Notes: generated by a model from the sequence alone, not told the origin. 64,000 bases of DNA from Actinoplanes lutulentus (GCF_003259845.1 NZ_QLMJ01000018.1:186001-250000), one strand, 5' to 3'; counted from the stretch's first letter, positions 15,359 to 24,380 are shown. Program-made: numbers and translations.

Positions 15359-16890
15359 GGCGCTACCTCCTGTTCTTCCTTCGTCATGAGGGTCATCAGA
15401 CCCTCCTGCGTCGCGTCGGCACGGGCCACCTCACCGGTGATCCGCCCAGCGGAGAGGGTGTAGATGCGGTCACAGATACCGAGCAGCTCGGGCAGCTCGG
15501 AACTGATGACCAGAACGGCTTTGCCCTCGTCGGCAAGCCGGTTGATGATCGTGTAGATCTCGTACTTCGCACCGACGTCGATGCCACGGGTCGGCTCGTC
15601 GAGGATCAGCACGTCCGGGTCAGTGAAGATCCACTTCGACAGGACGACCTTCTGCTGGTTACCACCGGACAGCTTGCCCACGATCGACTCGACGGTCGGG
15701 GCCTTGATGTTCATGCTGGCCCGGAACTCGTCGGCGACCTTGTGCTCTTCGTTGCCGTCGACCCAGCCGCCCTTGGCCAGCTTCGACAGGCCCGCCGCGG
15801 AGATGTTGCGCTTGATGTCCTCGATCAGGTTCAAGCCGTACCGCTTGCGGTCCTCGGTCGCGTACGCCAGGCCGTTGTCGATCGCCTCGGCGACGTTGCG
15901 CGCCCGGATCTCCTTGCCGTCCTTGATCAGCTTGCCGGAGATGTTAACGCCGTACGAGCGGCCGAACACACTCATCGCCAGCTCGGTACGGCCGGCGCCC
16001 ATCAGCCCGGCCAGGCCGACGATCTCACCACGACGCAGCGTCATGTTGACACCACGAACCAGAGCCCGATCCGCCTGGATGGGACTGTAAACAGTCCAGT
16101 CCTCGATCCGCAGAGCCTCCTCGCCGATGTTCGGCGTGTGCTCCGGGTACCGGTGCTCCAGATCGCGGCCCACCATGCCGGAAATGACCTTGTCCTCGGT
16201 CAGCTCCGCGGTCTCCTGCGTCCAGATCGTCTTACCGTCTCGCAGAATCGTGACCCGGTCCGAGATGCTCATGACCTCGTTGAGCTTGTGCGAGATGATC
16301 ACGCAGGTGATGCCCTCGTCACGCAGCCCGCGCAGCAGGCCGAGCAGGTGCTCGGAGTCCTCGTCGTTGAGAGCCGCGGTGGGCTCGTCGAGGATCAGCA
16401 GCTTCACCTTCTTGGAGAGCGCCTTCGCGATCTCCACCAGCTGCTGCTTACCGACACCCAGGTCGATGACCGGTGTCACCGCGCTCTCCCCCAGACCGAC
16501 CCGGCGCAGCAACTCGTCCGCCGCGTGGTTGGTCCGGTTCCAGTCGATGAAACCGCGCTTGGCCTGCTCGTTACCGAGGAAGATGTTCTCGGCGATCGAC
16601 AGGTTCGACGCGAGCGCCAGCTCCTGGTGGATGATGACGATGCCGCGGTGCTCACTGTCCCGGATACCGGAGAACTCGCAGGCCTCACCGTCGAACTCGA
16701 TGTCACCCTCATAAGTACCGTGCGGGTAGACGCCGGAGAGCACCTTCATCAGGGTCGACTTACCGGCCCCGTTCTCGCCGCAGATCGAGTGGATCTCACC
16801 TCTGCGGACTTCCAGGTTCACATCCTGCAACGCCTTGACGCCCGGGAACGTCTTGGTGATGCCACTCATCCGCAGGATCGTGTCGGTCAT
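15355..16890 (-). CDS. gguA: sugar ABC transporter ATP-binding protein, two NBDs
   Basis: 511 residues containing two nucleotide-binding halves, as in AraG, XylG and MmsA/GguA. The first has Walker A GENGAGKST near residue 38 and LLILDEPTAAL; the second has signature LSGGNQQKVVLSKWI and VLILDEPTRGID near 415. The second-half Walker A is degenerate (GLMGAGRTE), the usual state of this family. It powers import of the sugar delivered by the ChvE-like protein. It follows that gene after an 83-base gap containing a hairpin and overlaps the permease gene by 4 bases. Confidence 0.93.
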   Translation of the reverse strand: MTDTILRMSGITKTFPGVKALQDVNLEVRRGEIHSICGENGAGKSTLMKVLSGVYPHGTYEGDIEFDGEACEFSGIRDSEHRGIVIIHQELALASNLSIAENIFLGNEQAKRGFIDWNRTNHAADELLRRVGLGESAVTPVIDLGVGKQQLVEIAKALSKKVKLLILDEPTAALNDEDSEHLLGLLRGLRDEGITCVIISHKLNEVMSISDRVTILRDGKTIWTQETAELTEDKVISGMVGRDLEHRYPEHTPNIGEEALRIEDWTVYSPIQADRALVRGVNMTLRRGEIVGLAGLMGAGRTELAMSVFGRSYGVNISGKLIKDGKEIRARNVAEAIDNGLAYATEDRKRYGLNLIEDIKRNISAAGLSKLAKGGWVDGNEEHKVADEFRASMNIKAPTVESIVGKLSGGNQQKVVLSKWIFTDPDVLILDEPTRGIDVGAKYEIYTIINRLADEGKAVLVISSELPELLGICDRIYTLSAGRITGEVARADATQEGLMTLMTKEEQEVAP

Positions 16891-16930
16891 GGACCCTCCT
16901 ATGGGCCGTCTTGCTGGTCAGCCATGGAGA

Positions 16931-16965
16931 CCGCGCCCCGCCCGCTGGGGACGGACAGGGCGCGG
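16931..16965 (-). other. intercistronic hairpin after binding-protein gene
   Basis: CCGCGCCC (16931-16938) pairs with GGGCGCGG (16958-16965). Hairpins in this position often stabilise the upstream binding-protein mRNA and lower expression of the ATPase and permease. There is no T-tract. Confidence 0.5.
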
Positions 16966-16973
16966 AGCCCGGA

Positions 16974-18104
16974 TTACTTCAGCTGGTCGGCCGTGTAGTA
17001 ACCGGTGTCGACGAGCTGAGCCTGGTAGTTCGACTTGTCGACGATGATCGACTCAAGGAGCTGCGCCGGAACGACCTTGTTGCCGTTGTCGTAGTCCTTG
17101 GTGTTGTTGGTGGTCGGGGTCTGGCCCTTGAGCACCGCGTCGGCCATCTCGCCGGCAACCTTCGCCAGCTGGCGGGTGTCCTTGTAGATGGTCGAGTACT
17201 GCTCACCAGCAACGATCGACTTCACCGAGGCGACCTCAGCGTCCTGGCCGGTGACGATCGGGTACGCCTGAGCGGCGGTGCCGTAACCGTTCGACTTGAG
17301 CGCCGAGAGGATACCGATCGAGATGCCGTCGTACGGCGACAGAACGCCGTCGACCTTCGCGCCACCCTTGTAGGTGGAGGTCAGGACGTTCTCCATGCGC
17401 TTCTGCGCGGTGGCCGGGTCCCAGCGAAGGGTCGCGACCGTCTCGAACTTGGTCTGACCGCTCTTGACGGTGATGACCTTCTTGTCGATGTACGGCTGCA
17501 GAACGCTCATCGCGCCGTTGAAGAAGAAGGTCGCGTTGTTGTCGTCCGGCGAACCGGCGAACAGCTCGACGTTCAGCGGGCCCTTCGCGCCGGCGTCGCT
17601 GCCGTCGGCGTTGAGGACCTTGAGGCCGGTCAGCAGCGAGGTGGCCTGCTGCACGCCGACCTTGAAGTTGTCGAAGGTGGCGTAGTAGTCCACGTTCGGG
17701 CTGTTACGGATCAGCCGGTCGTACGCGATGACCGGGATGTTGTTGGCCTTCGCGTTCTCCAGCTGCGTCGTGATCGCGGTGCCGTCGATCGACGCGATGA
17801 TCAGGACCTTGGCGCCCTTGGTGATCTGGTTGTCCAGCTGCTGCGTCTGCGTCGGGATGTTGTCCTCGGCGTACTGCAGGTCAACCTTGTAACCAAGACC
17901 CTCAAGCTGCTTCTTCAGGTTGTCGCCATCGGCGATCCACCGCTCCGAGGAACGGGTCGGCATGGTGATACCGACCAGGGCGCCGGCGTTGTCGCCGCCG
18001 CCAGCAGCTTCCTTGTCGACGTCCTTCTCAGCAGAACCGCAGGCGGCCATCGTGGCGACCAGGGTGGCAGCGGTCAGGACCGCCGCGAGCCGGGGGTATT
18101 TCAC
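16974..18104 (-). CDS. chvE: ChvE-like sugar-binding lipoprotein
   Basis: 376 residues. A lipoprotein signal peptide ends at MAAC (Cys22). The mature protein is a periplasmic-binding fold: 'LVGITMPTRSSERWIADGDN', 'LIIASIDGTAIT', 'VIAYDRLIRNSPNVDYYATF', VLSPYDGISIGILSAL and PIVTGQDAEVASV. These match ChvE/MmsE-type receptors for arabinose, galactose or xylose. Its place 30 bases after araA argues for L-arabinose as the ligand, although ChvE-type proteins bind several aldoses. It is the second gene of the araA operon. Confidence 0.9.
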   Translation of the reverse strand: MKYPRLAAVLTAATLVATMAACGSAEKDVDKEAAGGGDNAGALVGITMPTRSSERWIADGDNLKKQLEGLGYKVDLQYAEDNIPTQTQQLDNQITKGAKVLIIASIDGTAITTQLENAKANNIPVIAYDRLIRNSPNVDYYATFDNFKVGVQQATSLLTGLKVLNADGSDAGAKGPLNVELFAGSPDDNNATFFFNGAMSVLQPYIDKKVITVKSGQTKFETVATLRWDPATAQKRMENVLTSTYKGGAKVDGVLSPYDGISIGILSALKSNGYGTAAQAYPIVTGQDAEVASVKSIVAGEQYSTIYKDTRQLAKVAGEMADAVLKGQTPTTNNTKDYDNGNKVVPAQLLESIIVDKSNYQAQLVDTGYYTADQLK

Positions 18105-18134
18105 TTTGGATCTCCTCTTTGAGAGCGGTGCGTG

Positions 18135-19619
18135 TTACAGAGGCCGGTTGAGGCGGTAGTACGCCTGGTTCCAGCGCACCCGGTCTGCGAAGTCGGCCGG
18201 GGTCGTGCGGTTGTCGATCAGTAGTAGCTCGGTCTGCGCCATTTCGGCGAAGTCGCGAAGCGTCTCCGCGCCGACCGCCTGGGTCAGGACCGTGTGGTGC
18301 GGTCCGCCCGCGGTGATCCAGCACTCGGCCGAAGTGGACAGCGTCGGTGCGGGCTTCCAAACCGCCCGGGCCACGGGCAGGTTCGGCAGCGGCTCGTCCG
18401 GCGGAATCACCTCGATCTCGTTCGCGACCAAGCGGAAGCGGTCGCCCATGTCGGCCATGCCCATGACCACGGCGGGCCCGGACGCGGCGTCGAAGACCAG
18501 CCGGACCGGGTCCTCACGACCGCCGATGCCCAGCGGGTGGATCTCGGCGCGCGGCTTGGCGGACGCGATGGACGGGCACACCTCGAGCATGTGCGCGCCG
18601 AGGATCTTAGGCTCGCCCGGGCCGAAGTGGTAGGTGTAATCCTCCATGAATGAGGTACCACGCCCGGTTCCGGAACCCATCGCCTTCACGGTGGCGACGA
18701 GAACCGAGGTCTTCCAGTCACCCTCGCCACCGAAGCCGTAACCGTCGGCCATCAGCCGCTGCACGGCCAGGCCGGGCAGCTGGCGCAGCCCGCCGAGGTC
18801 CTCGAAGTTCGACGTGAACGCGCCGAAGCCGCCCTCGGTGAGGAAACGGCGCAGGCCGGCCTCGATCTTGACGGCGTAGCGGAGCGAGTCGTTCCGCTCG
18901 GCCAGCAGCTCACTGGAGATCTCGTAGATGTCGGAGATCTCGGCGACCAGCTTGTCGATCTCGGACTCTTCGGTCGCGTCGACGAACTCGACGAGATCGT
19001 TCACGCCGTACGTGTTCACCGAGACGCCGAACTTCAGCTCGGCCTCGACCTTGTCACCCTCGGTCACCGCGACGTCGCGCATGTTGTCGCCGAAGCGCGC
19101 CACTCGCAGCGTCCGCAGGTGCTGCCAGCCGAGCGCGGCCCGCGTCCACGACTCGACCCGCGCCACCACGACCGGGTCGGAGGCGTGTCCGGCGACGACC
19201 TTGCGCGGTACGCCGAGCCGGGCCTGGATGAAACCGAACTCGCGGTCGCCGTGCGCCGCCTGGTTCAGGTTCATGAAGTCCATGTCGATGGTCGACCACG
19301 GCAGCGACGCGTTGTGCTGCGTGTGCAGGTGCAGCAGCGGCTTACGCAGCGCGTCAAGACCGCCGATCCACATCTTGGCCGGCGAGAACGTGTGCATCCA
19401 GGCGATGATGCCGATGCAGTTCGGGTCGGCGTTCGCCTCCAGCATCGTGCGCTTGATGGCGCCGCTGTCGGTCAGAACCGGCTTGCCGATAATCTCGGCG
19501 GGCAGTCCGCCCTGTGCCAGGGTCCGCTGGATCTCGGCGGACTGGTCGGCCACCTGCTGGAGCGTCTCCGGGCCATAGAGGTGCTGGCTGCCGGTGAGAA
19601 ACCAGATCTGGGGTTTCAT
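18135..19619 (-). CDS. araA: L-arabinose isomerase
   Basis: 494 residues, the usual length. It converts L-arabinose to L-ribulose in the cytoplasm. The opening PQIWFLTGSQHLYGPETL and motifs 'WMHTFSPAKMWI', LHTQHNASLPW and 'GEGDWKTSVLVATVKAM' are diagnostic; the catalytic Glu/His metal ligands lie in these segments. The ATG at 19619 is chosen because the protein then starts at the conserved KPQIWF; GGAGG is about 12 bases upstream. No araB or araD lies beside it in this window. The promoter carries a LacI operator between its -35 and -10 region, so expression should depend on the divergently placed repressor's inducer. Confidence 0.97.
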   Translation of the reverse strand: MKPQIWFLTGSQHLYGPETLQQVADQSAEIQRTLAQGGLPAEIIGKPVLTDSGAIKRTMLEANADPNCIGIIAWMHTFSPAKMWIGGLDALRKPLLHLHTQHNASLPWSTIDMDFMNLNQAAHGDREFGFIQARLGVPRKVVAGHASDPVVVARVESWTRAALGWQHLRTLRVARFGDNMRDVAVTEGDKVEAELKFGVSVNTYGVNDLVEFVDATEESEIDKLVAEISDIYEISSELLAERNDSLRYAVKIEAGLRRFLTEGGFGAFTSNFEDLGGLRQLPGLAVQRLMADGYGFGGEGDWKTSVLVATVKAMGSGTGRGTSFMEDYTYHFGPGEPKILGAHMLEVCPSIASAKPRAEIHPLGIGGREDPVRLVFDAASGPAVVMGMADMGDRFRLVANEIEVIPPDEPLPNLPVARAVWKPAPTLSTSAECWITAGGPHHTVLTQAVGAETLRDFAEMAQTELLLIDNRTTPADFADRVRWNQAYYRLNRPL

Positions 19620-19688
19620 CTGGGGGTGTACCTCCGAAGGGGGGCCGGGATGGTGGCGGGGGCCACACTCCGGCGGAGCGAGGCCTAG

Positions 19689-19702
19689 TGTTATCGCTAA
19701 CA
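19689..19702 (-). promoter_or_regulatory. LacI-type operator in araA promoter
   Basis: TGTTATCGCTAACA, a near-perfect palindrome, lies about 70 bases upstream of the araA ATG. A second, perfect version sits upstream of the lacI-type gene (20870-20883). It falls just downstream of a TTGACA box, so bound repressor would block RNA polymerase. Confidence 0.85.
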
Positions 19703-19709
19703 AAACCCG

Positions 19710-19715
19710 TGTCAA
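19710..19715 (-). promoter_or_regulatory. -35 box TTGACA of araA promoter
   Basis: A perfect TTGACA on the minus strand, 16 bases before TAACAC, which serves as the likely -10 and is itself the edge of the operator. Confidence 0.65.
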
Positions 19716-19789
19716 CAGCCCTTGGCAACAACGAGGTAACGGCTGATTAACCGAGCACTAGTAAGGCCCCACATCCCCCACAAAAAATC

Positions 19790-20800
19790 TCAGGCGGGCG
19801 GCCCCACGCTCTGCCGGACGACCAGCTGCGGCGGCACCACGATGTGGTCGGCAGTGCCGGAATCGTCCCGCATCTGCCCCAGGAGCAGGCTCAGCGCTGC
19901 CCGGGCCACGTCACCGAAGGCCTGCCGGACGGTGGTCAGCGGCGGAATGAAGTACGCCGCCTCGGGCACGTCGTCGAAACCGACCACGCTCACGTCGTGC
20001 GGCACCCGGCGGCCCCGCTCGCTCAGCGCGCGCAGGATGCCGAGCGCCAGGTGATCGTTCGCCGTGAATACCGCCGTGACCTCGGGCATCCGGGCCAGCA
20101 TCTGACCGGCCCGGTAGCCCTCGGCGGCCGACCAGTCGGCGGAGAGCAGCGGCGGAACCTCGGCGCCGGCCTCCTCCAGGGTCTGCCGCCACCCCTGGAT
20201 GCGCCCGGCCGAGTCGAACCAGTCGATCGGGCCGGAGACGTGCCAGACCGTCTCGTGCCCGGCGTCGAGCAGATGCTGGGTCGCCGCCCGGGCGCCGGCC
20301 ACCTGATCCACCGTCACCAGCGGCCGCCCGCTGGCCGGGTCGCCGTCGATGAAGACCACCGGCAGCTCGGACGGGATCTCGGCGAGCGCCTCGGCCGCCG
20401 AGGCCACGTTGGCGATGACGACCAGGCCGGCCACCCGCTGGTCCAGGTGCCGTTCCACCACCGAGGAGATCGAGGAGCGGTCCAGCTCGCGGACGCTGCC
20501 CACGCTCACCGCGAAACCGGCGTCCGCGGCGGCCTGCTCGAACTCGGTGAGCATCGAGGCCGGGCCGTACAGCGTGCTGTTGCGGGCGACCACGCCGATC
20601 AGCTGGGAACGGCCGGTGACCAGGGCTCGCGCCGCCCGGTTCGGCCGGTAGTTGAGCTCGGCGATCGCGGCGCGGACCCGGATCCGGGTCTGCTCCTTGA
20701 CGTTCGGATGATCGTTGAGGACACGGGACACCGTTTGGTGGGAGACACCGGCCAAGCGGGCCACATCGGTCATCGCCGGGCTACGGGATACCTTGTCCAC
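19790..20800 (-). CDS. LacI-family repressor of arabinose operon
   Basis: 336 residues from the GTG at 20800, supported by GAGG at 7 bases. The N-terminal helix-turn-helix (TDVARLAGVSHQTVSRVLND, about 11-30) is followed by the hinge 'RPNRAARALVTGRSQLIGVV' and a periplasmic-binding-like effector domain ending 'LRDDSGTADHIVVPPQLVVR'-like. Members bind TGTTAnnnnTAACA-type palindromes as dimers. Such a site lies in its own upstream region and another in the araA promoter, indicating autoregulation and control of the araA-chvE-gguAB operon. The inducer is probably arabinose or a phosphorylated product. Confidence 0.92.
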   Translation of the reverse strand: MDKVSRSPAMTDVARLAGVSHQTVSRVLNDHPNVKEQTRIRVRAAIAELNYRPNRAARALVTGRSQLIGVVARNSTLYGPASMLTEFEQAAADAGFAVSVGSVRELDRSSISSVVERHLDQRVAGLVVIANVASAAEALAEIPSELPVVFIDGDPASGRPLVTVDQVAGARAATQHLLDAGHETVWHVSGPIDWFDSAGRIQGWRQTLEEAGAEVPPLLSADWSAAEGYRAGQMLARMPEVTAVFTANDHLALGILRALSERGRRVPHDVSVVGFDDVPEAAYFIPPLTTVRQAFGDVARAALSLLLGQMRDDSGTADHIVVPPQLVVRQSVGPPA

Positions 20801-20869
20801 TTGCGCACCTCGTCCGGTCCGGTTGCAATAAGAGCGTGGCAACTCTTCGCGGCCGCCACGTAACGGGAA

Positions 20870-20883
20870 TGTTATCGATAACA
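20870..20883. promoter_or_regulatory. LacI-type operator upstream of repressor gene
   Basis: TGTTATCGATAACA is a perfect 14-bp palindrome 70 bases upstream of the repressor GTG. It differs at one base from the araA operator. It also lies about 45 bases upstream of the DUF2252 -10 box. Confidence 0.85.
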
Positions 20884-20927
20884 CCCGGGATTTAACGAGC
20901 CCTGTACACGCCCGATTAACGAGGACG

Positions 20928-20933
20928 TACCCT
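20928..20933 (+). promoter_or_regulatory. -10 box TACCCT, leaderless DUF2252 gene
   Basis: TACCCT ends 8 bases before the ATG at 20942 with no Shine-Dalgarno between them. Confidence 0.4.
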
Positions 20934-20941
20934 CGGCAGCG

Positions 20942-22363
20942 ATGGAAGGGTCACCGACACTGAACGGCCAGGTCGTGCTCGGCAGCGTAAACGACGAGGG
21001 CTTCACTTCGCTGCGCCGCGCCGCCGCGCCCCGCGCCGAGCGGTACGAGGTGGGGCGGTCGCTGCGCGATCACTCCCCGCGTTCCGACATGGCGCACTGG
21101 CGGCCGCCGGCCGACCGGCCCGATCCGGTCGCCCAGGTTACCGCCTCGCACTTCGGCCGGGTGCCACACCTCATCCCGGTCCGGGTCGGCCGCATGATCG
21201 CGTCTCCGTACGCATTCCTGCGCGGCACCTCCCAGCTGATGGCCGACGACTTCGCGATGCTGCCGCTCACCGGGATCACGCCGGTGATCTGCGGCGACGC
21301 GCATCTCGGCAACTTCGGCTTCTACGCCTCCCCGGAACGCGAGCTGGTCTTCGACCTCAACGACTTCGACGAGGCGCACCCCGGCCCGTGGGAGTGGGAC
21401 CTGCGCCGGCTCGTCGTCAGCGTCTACGTCGCCGGCCGGGTCAACGGGTTCCGGGAGAGCGAGTGCGCCGACGCCGTCAAGCACTGCGTCGAGGAGTACC
21501 GCGAACAGATCCGGTTCCTCGCCGACCAGCCGCTGCTGGCCCGCTCCTTCGACCAGCTCAACGTCGAGGCGATGCAGTCGGCGACCAGCCGGGACAGCTT
21601 CCGCGAGCAGATCGGACGGGCGGCGCGGCGGGCGCGGCGGCGTACCAGTGACCGGGCTCTGCCGCGGTTCACCGAGCGTCACGACGGCACCGCCCGGCTT
21701 GTCGAGCAGCCGCCGCTGATCACCCGGATCGAGCCGCAGGAGCGCGAGCAGCTCTCCGAGGCCCTCGACGGGTACCTCAACACCCTCAAACCGCACTGGT
21801 CACGGATCCTCGGCGGGTACCGGATCGTCGACATCGCACACAAGGTGGTCGGTGTCGGGTCGGTGGGGCTGCGGGCGTACGTCGCGCTCTGTGAGGGCAG
21901 CAGCGCCGACGACGTGCTGTTCCTGCAGATCAAGCAGGCCCGCCGCTCGGTCGTCGCGAAACACCAGCACGGCGCCGTCGCCTGGCACCGGCATCAGGGC
22001 CAGCGCGTTGTGGAGTACCAGCAGGCGCTGCAGACCGTGAGCGATCCGCTGCTCGGCTGGACGACCGTCGGTGACCAGCAGTTCTACGTGCGCCAGTTCC
22101 GCGACATGAAGGGCGCGATCATCGTCGACGACCTCGACGCGGGCGCGCTCGCCGACTACGCCGGCATCTGCGGCTATCTCACCGCCAAGTCGCACGCCCG
22201 GACCAGCGGCGCCTCGATGATCGCCGGTTACGTCGGCAACAGCGACAAGATGGACGAGTCGCTCTCCCGGTTCGCCCGCGCCTACGCCGACCAGGTGGAG
22301 AAGGACCACGAGGCGCTGGTCTCCGCGGTCCGGCGCGGCGAGTTGCCGGCCGAGCCGGCCTAA
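20942..22363 (+). CDS. DUF2252 family protein, kinase-like
   Basis: 473 residues, no signal peptide. The DUF2252 family is common in actinobacteria and lacks a tested activity. Two motifs resemble the aminoglycoside-phosphotransferase/choline-kinase fold: CGDAHLGNFG (118-126), comparable to the catalytic HGDLHxGN loop, and VFDLNDFDEA (136-145), comparable to the metal-binding Asp segment. GVGSVGLRAYVALCEG near 305-320 is another conserved family block. The gene is divergent from the arabinose repressor but the operator lies well upstream of its start. A phosphotransferase is my inference only. Confidence 0.85.
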   Translation: MEGSPTLNGQVVLGSVNDEGFTSLRRAAAPRAERYEVGRSLRDHSPRSDMAHWRPPADRPDPVAQVTASHFGRVPHLIPVRVGRMIASPYAFLRGTSQLMADDFAMLPLTGITPVICGDAHLGNFGFYASPERELVFDLNDFDEAHPGPWEWDLRRLVVSVYVAGRVNGFRESECADAVKHCVEEYREQIRFLADQPLLARSFDQLNVEAMQSATSRDSFREQIGRAARRARRRTSDRALPRFTERHDGTARLVEQPPLITRIEPQEREQLSEALDGYLNTLKPHWSRILGGYRIVDIAHKVVGVGSVGLRAYVALCEGSSADDVLFLQIKQARRSVVAKHQHGAVAWHRHQGQRVVEYQQALQTVSDPLLGWTTVGDQQFYVRQFRDMKGAIIVDDLDAGALADYAGICGYLTAKSHARTSGASMIAGYVGNSDKMDESLSRFARAYADQVEKDHEALVSAVRRGELPAEPA

Positions 22364-22371
22364 AACCCTTC

Positions 22372-22377
22372 TAGGGT
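22372..22377 (+). promoter_or_regulatory. -10 box TAGGGT, leaderless PPOX gene
   Basis: TAGGGT ends 7 bases before the ATG at 22385. It begins right after the DUF2252 stop, and no ribosome site is present. Confidence 0.45.
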
Positions 22378-22384
22378 ACGGACC

Positions 22385-22792
22385 ATGAGCGGCACCATTG
22401 AGATCCATTCCCCGGCCCTGGGCGAGTTCTGGACCGAGCGTCATCTCTGCACGCTGACCACATTGCGGGCCGACGGCTCGCCGCACGTGGTCGCCGTCGG
22501 CGCCACCCTGGACCCGGCGTCCGGCCTCGCCCGGATCATTTCGTCGGCCACCTCGGCGCACGTCCGGCACATCCGCCGGGGCCAGCAGCGGGTCGCGATC
22601 TGCCAGGTGGACGGCCCCCGCTGGAGCACCGTCGAGGGCATCGCGACCGTTTCCGATCAGACCGACGCGGTGACCGAGGCGGAGCAGCGGTACGCCCGGC
22701 GTTACCGCACGCCCCGGCCCAACCCGGCCCGGGTGGTCATCGAGGTGACGATCACCCGGGTCCTGGGATCCGCGTCGCTCACCAGTACATGA
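22385..22792 (+). CDS. PPOX-fold F420/FMN-dependent oxidoreductase
   Basis: 135 residues, a split beta-barrel of the pyridoxamine-phosphate-oxidase-like class. 'CTLTTLRADGSPHVVAVGAT' (18-37) and 'RVAICQVDGPRWSTVEGIAT' (73-92) are the typical first strands and the dimer core. Close actinobacterial relatives use F420 or FMN and reduce biliverdin or unknown substrates. The cofactor cannot be decided here. It appears leaderless. Its last 14 bases overlap the 3' end of the convergent protease gene. Confidence 0.85.
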   Translation: MSGTIEIHSPALGEFWTERHLCTLTTLRADGSPHVVAVGATLDPASGLARIISSATSAHVRHIRRGQQRVAICQVDGPRWSTVEGIATVSDQTDAVTEAEQRYARRYRTPRPNPARVVIEVTITRVLGSASLTST

Positions 22793-23819
22793 CAGCCGTC
22801 GTGCCGGCCTGCCAGGCGTGGTACATCCGGGTACGCAGCACGTACCGGCGGCCGGCCTGCAACTCCGCCTCGACCTGCGCGTTGCGGTCCTCGCCGCTGT
22901 CGTCGTCGGCGGCGACCTGACGCAGCTCGCCGTCGACGTCCTCGAAGAGCACCAGCACCATGTCGGACGCGCCGAACGAGCCCACCCGGTACTTCCGGGT
23001 CTCCTCGGGCAGCACCTCCGCGTCGTACTGCTGGCCGGGCGTGAGGCTCAGGGAGCGCGACTCGAACGCGGTCAGGTGCGGCAGGCGCTCCTCCAGCGGC
23101 GGGTACCAGATCAGCACCTGCTCGGCGTCCAGCTTGGAGATCGTGCCGGGCGGGTTGATGCCGCTCCGGTACTCCTCCGGCCGGATCACCAGGCCGGCCG
23201 GGAACCGGTACTCCATGATCGAATCCGGGTCCCAGCGGCTGCCCTCGACCTCGGAGGGGTCCAGCTTGCGCAGGATGTTGTGGAAGGTCGTCTCCGGGTC
23301 CCAGCGGTTCGGCGGGCCGGCCATGTGCCGGTAGACCGCGTCCTCGTTCCAGACGATGCCGGCGTTCGGGTTCTGGTGCTCGTGCGCCAGGCCGAGCGTG
23401 TGCCCGATCTCGTGCAGGGCGGTGGCCCGGCCGTGGTCGTCGCGCAGATCCCAGCCGAGGTTCATGGTCGGCTCGTGGCGCGGGCGGCGCAGCACGTCCC
23501 GGCCGATGTAGGACCACGACCGGCCCGGCTCGAACCCGATCCGCACCTGCGCCTCACGCGGGTCCCGGACCTCCCAGAAGTCCAGGCCGATCCCGAGGTC
23601 CTTCCACTCGTCGAACGACTCCCGGACGACCTCCTCCTGCACGTGGTTCCGGGTCTGCGGCATGAACGCGTACCGCAGGGGCGTGCCGTTCACCCACTTG
23701 CTGCGGCCCACGATGATCGCGTGCTGACGGTCCAGCGGCATCTCGGGCGGCAGAACGGGCGCGGGACTGAGCGGCTGCGAGCAGTAGGGCAACGGGCTCA
23801 TCAACTCGGCATCGGTCAT
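22779..23819 (-). CDS. metzincin (astacin/M12A-like) zinc metallopeptidase
   Basis: 346 residues. The zinc site HEIGHTLGLAHEH (136-148: His136, Glu137, His140, His146) and a Met-turn-like SIMEYRFPAG near 200 define a metzincin; 'RDVLRRPRHEPTMNLGW' and the DxxxWxxLG opening resemble astacin/M12A peptidases. A beta-rich C-terminal domain (about 250-346), like a pre-peptidase domain, follows. There is no signal peptide, so either export is non-classical or the enzyme is intracellular; similar Tat-less forms occur in actinobacteria. GGAGCC lies just before the ATG. It converges with, and slightly overlaps, the PPOX gene. Confidence 0.87.
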   Translation of the reverse strand: MTDAELMSPLPYCSQPLSPAPVLPPEMPLDRQHAIIVGRSKWVNGTPLRYAFMPQTRNHVQEEVVRESFDEWKDLGIGLDFWEVRDPREAQVRIGFEPGRSWSYIGRDVLRRPRHEPTMNLGWDLRDDHGRATALHEIGHTLGLAHEHQNPNAGIVWNEDAVYRHMAGPPNRWDPETTFHNILRKLDPSEVEGSRWDPDSIMEYRFPAGLVIRPEEYRSGINPPGTISKLDAEQVLIWYPPLEERLPHLTAFESRSLSLTPGQQYDAEVLPEETRKYRVGSFGASDMVLVLFEDVDGELRQVAADDDSGEDRNAQVEAELQAGRRYVLRTRMYHAWQAGTTAVMYW

Positions 23820-24084
23820 ACCAGGCTCCTTAGTGCGAAACGGGCATGTTTAAGATCGCAGAGCTGGGGTACGCGCGAGGCTCCCTTCACCCCGGCACCA
23901 CCCGTCAGTGGCACGGCGAACCCACCATCGACACAGTCGGGGATGTTCCCGGCAAGTCCGCGGCTTGGGCACGCCTGGTCCGGCTGGCTGTCAGCGCTGT
24001 GTCGCGGGCGGCGTGACAGCACGGACCCTGCTGGTCGCATGAGGTAGCCGCTCACCAGGGGGTACGTCCCGTCGAACGGTGGTC

Positions 24085-24380
24085 GGGCGTGTTCTGTCGC
24101 CGCAGGTCTCGTCGCCGCGGGCGTGAGCCGTAGCTCAGATAGGTCATCGGGGCTGATGACCTATCTGAGCTACGGCTCGCCCCTTGCAACCGGGGCCGGT
24201 TCGCCTGGCGGCGCCGCGGCAACGTGCCGCGGGCATTCCCCGCTCGGTGTGTGTCGAGTTCGGGTGCGTATCGGACCCGAAATCGACACAGGGCGGGTGG
24301 TTCGCGGGGTGCGTGTCGAGTTTGGGGGCGTAGCGAACCCGAAATCGACACACCCGCCTGGGCCTGCGCGATCTTGGGCT
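24085..24380 (+). repeat. composite palindromic element, copy A
   Basis: Order: gtgttctgtcg edge, hairpin with 24-bp perfect arms and loop ggggct (24125-24178), about 70 variable bases, then two tandem palindromes (24250-24290 and 24313-24351) sharing TGTGTCGA ... TCGACACA ends and inner TTCGGGT/ACCCGAA arms, then ctgcgcgatcttggg. The reverse complement of 40005-40335 has the same parts in the same order, with near identity in hairpin and palindromes and divergence between them. Confidence 0.85.

Noticed and set aside
24125..24178. tRNA-like D-arm (GTAGCTCAG) in the hairpin
   Set aside because: The sequence is a perfect inverted repeat with no anticodon arm, T-arm (GGTTCGAATCC) or acceptor pairing, so it is not a tRNA gene.
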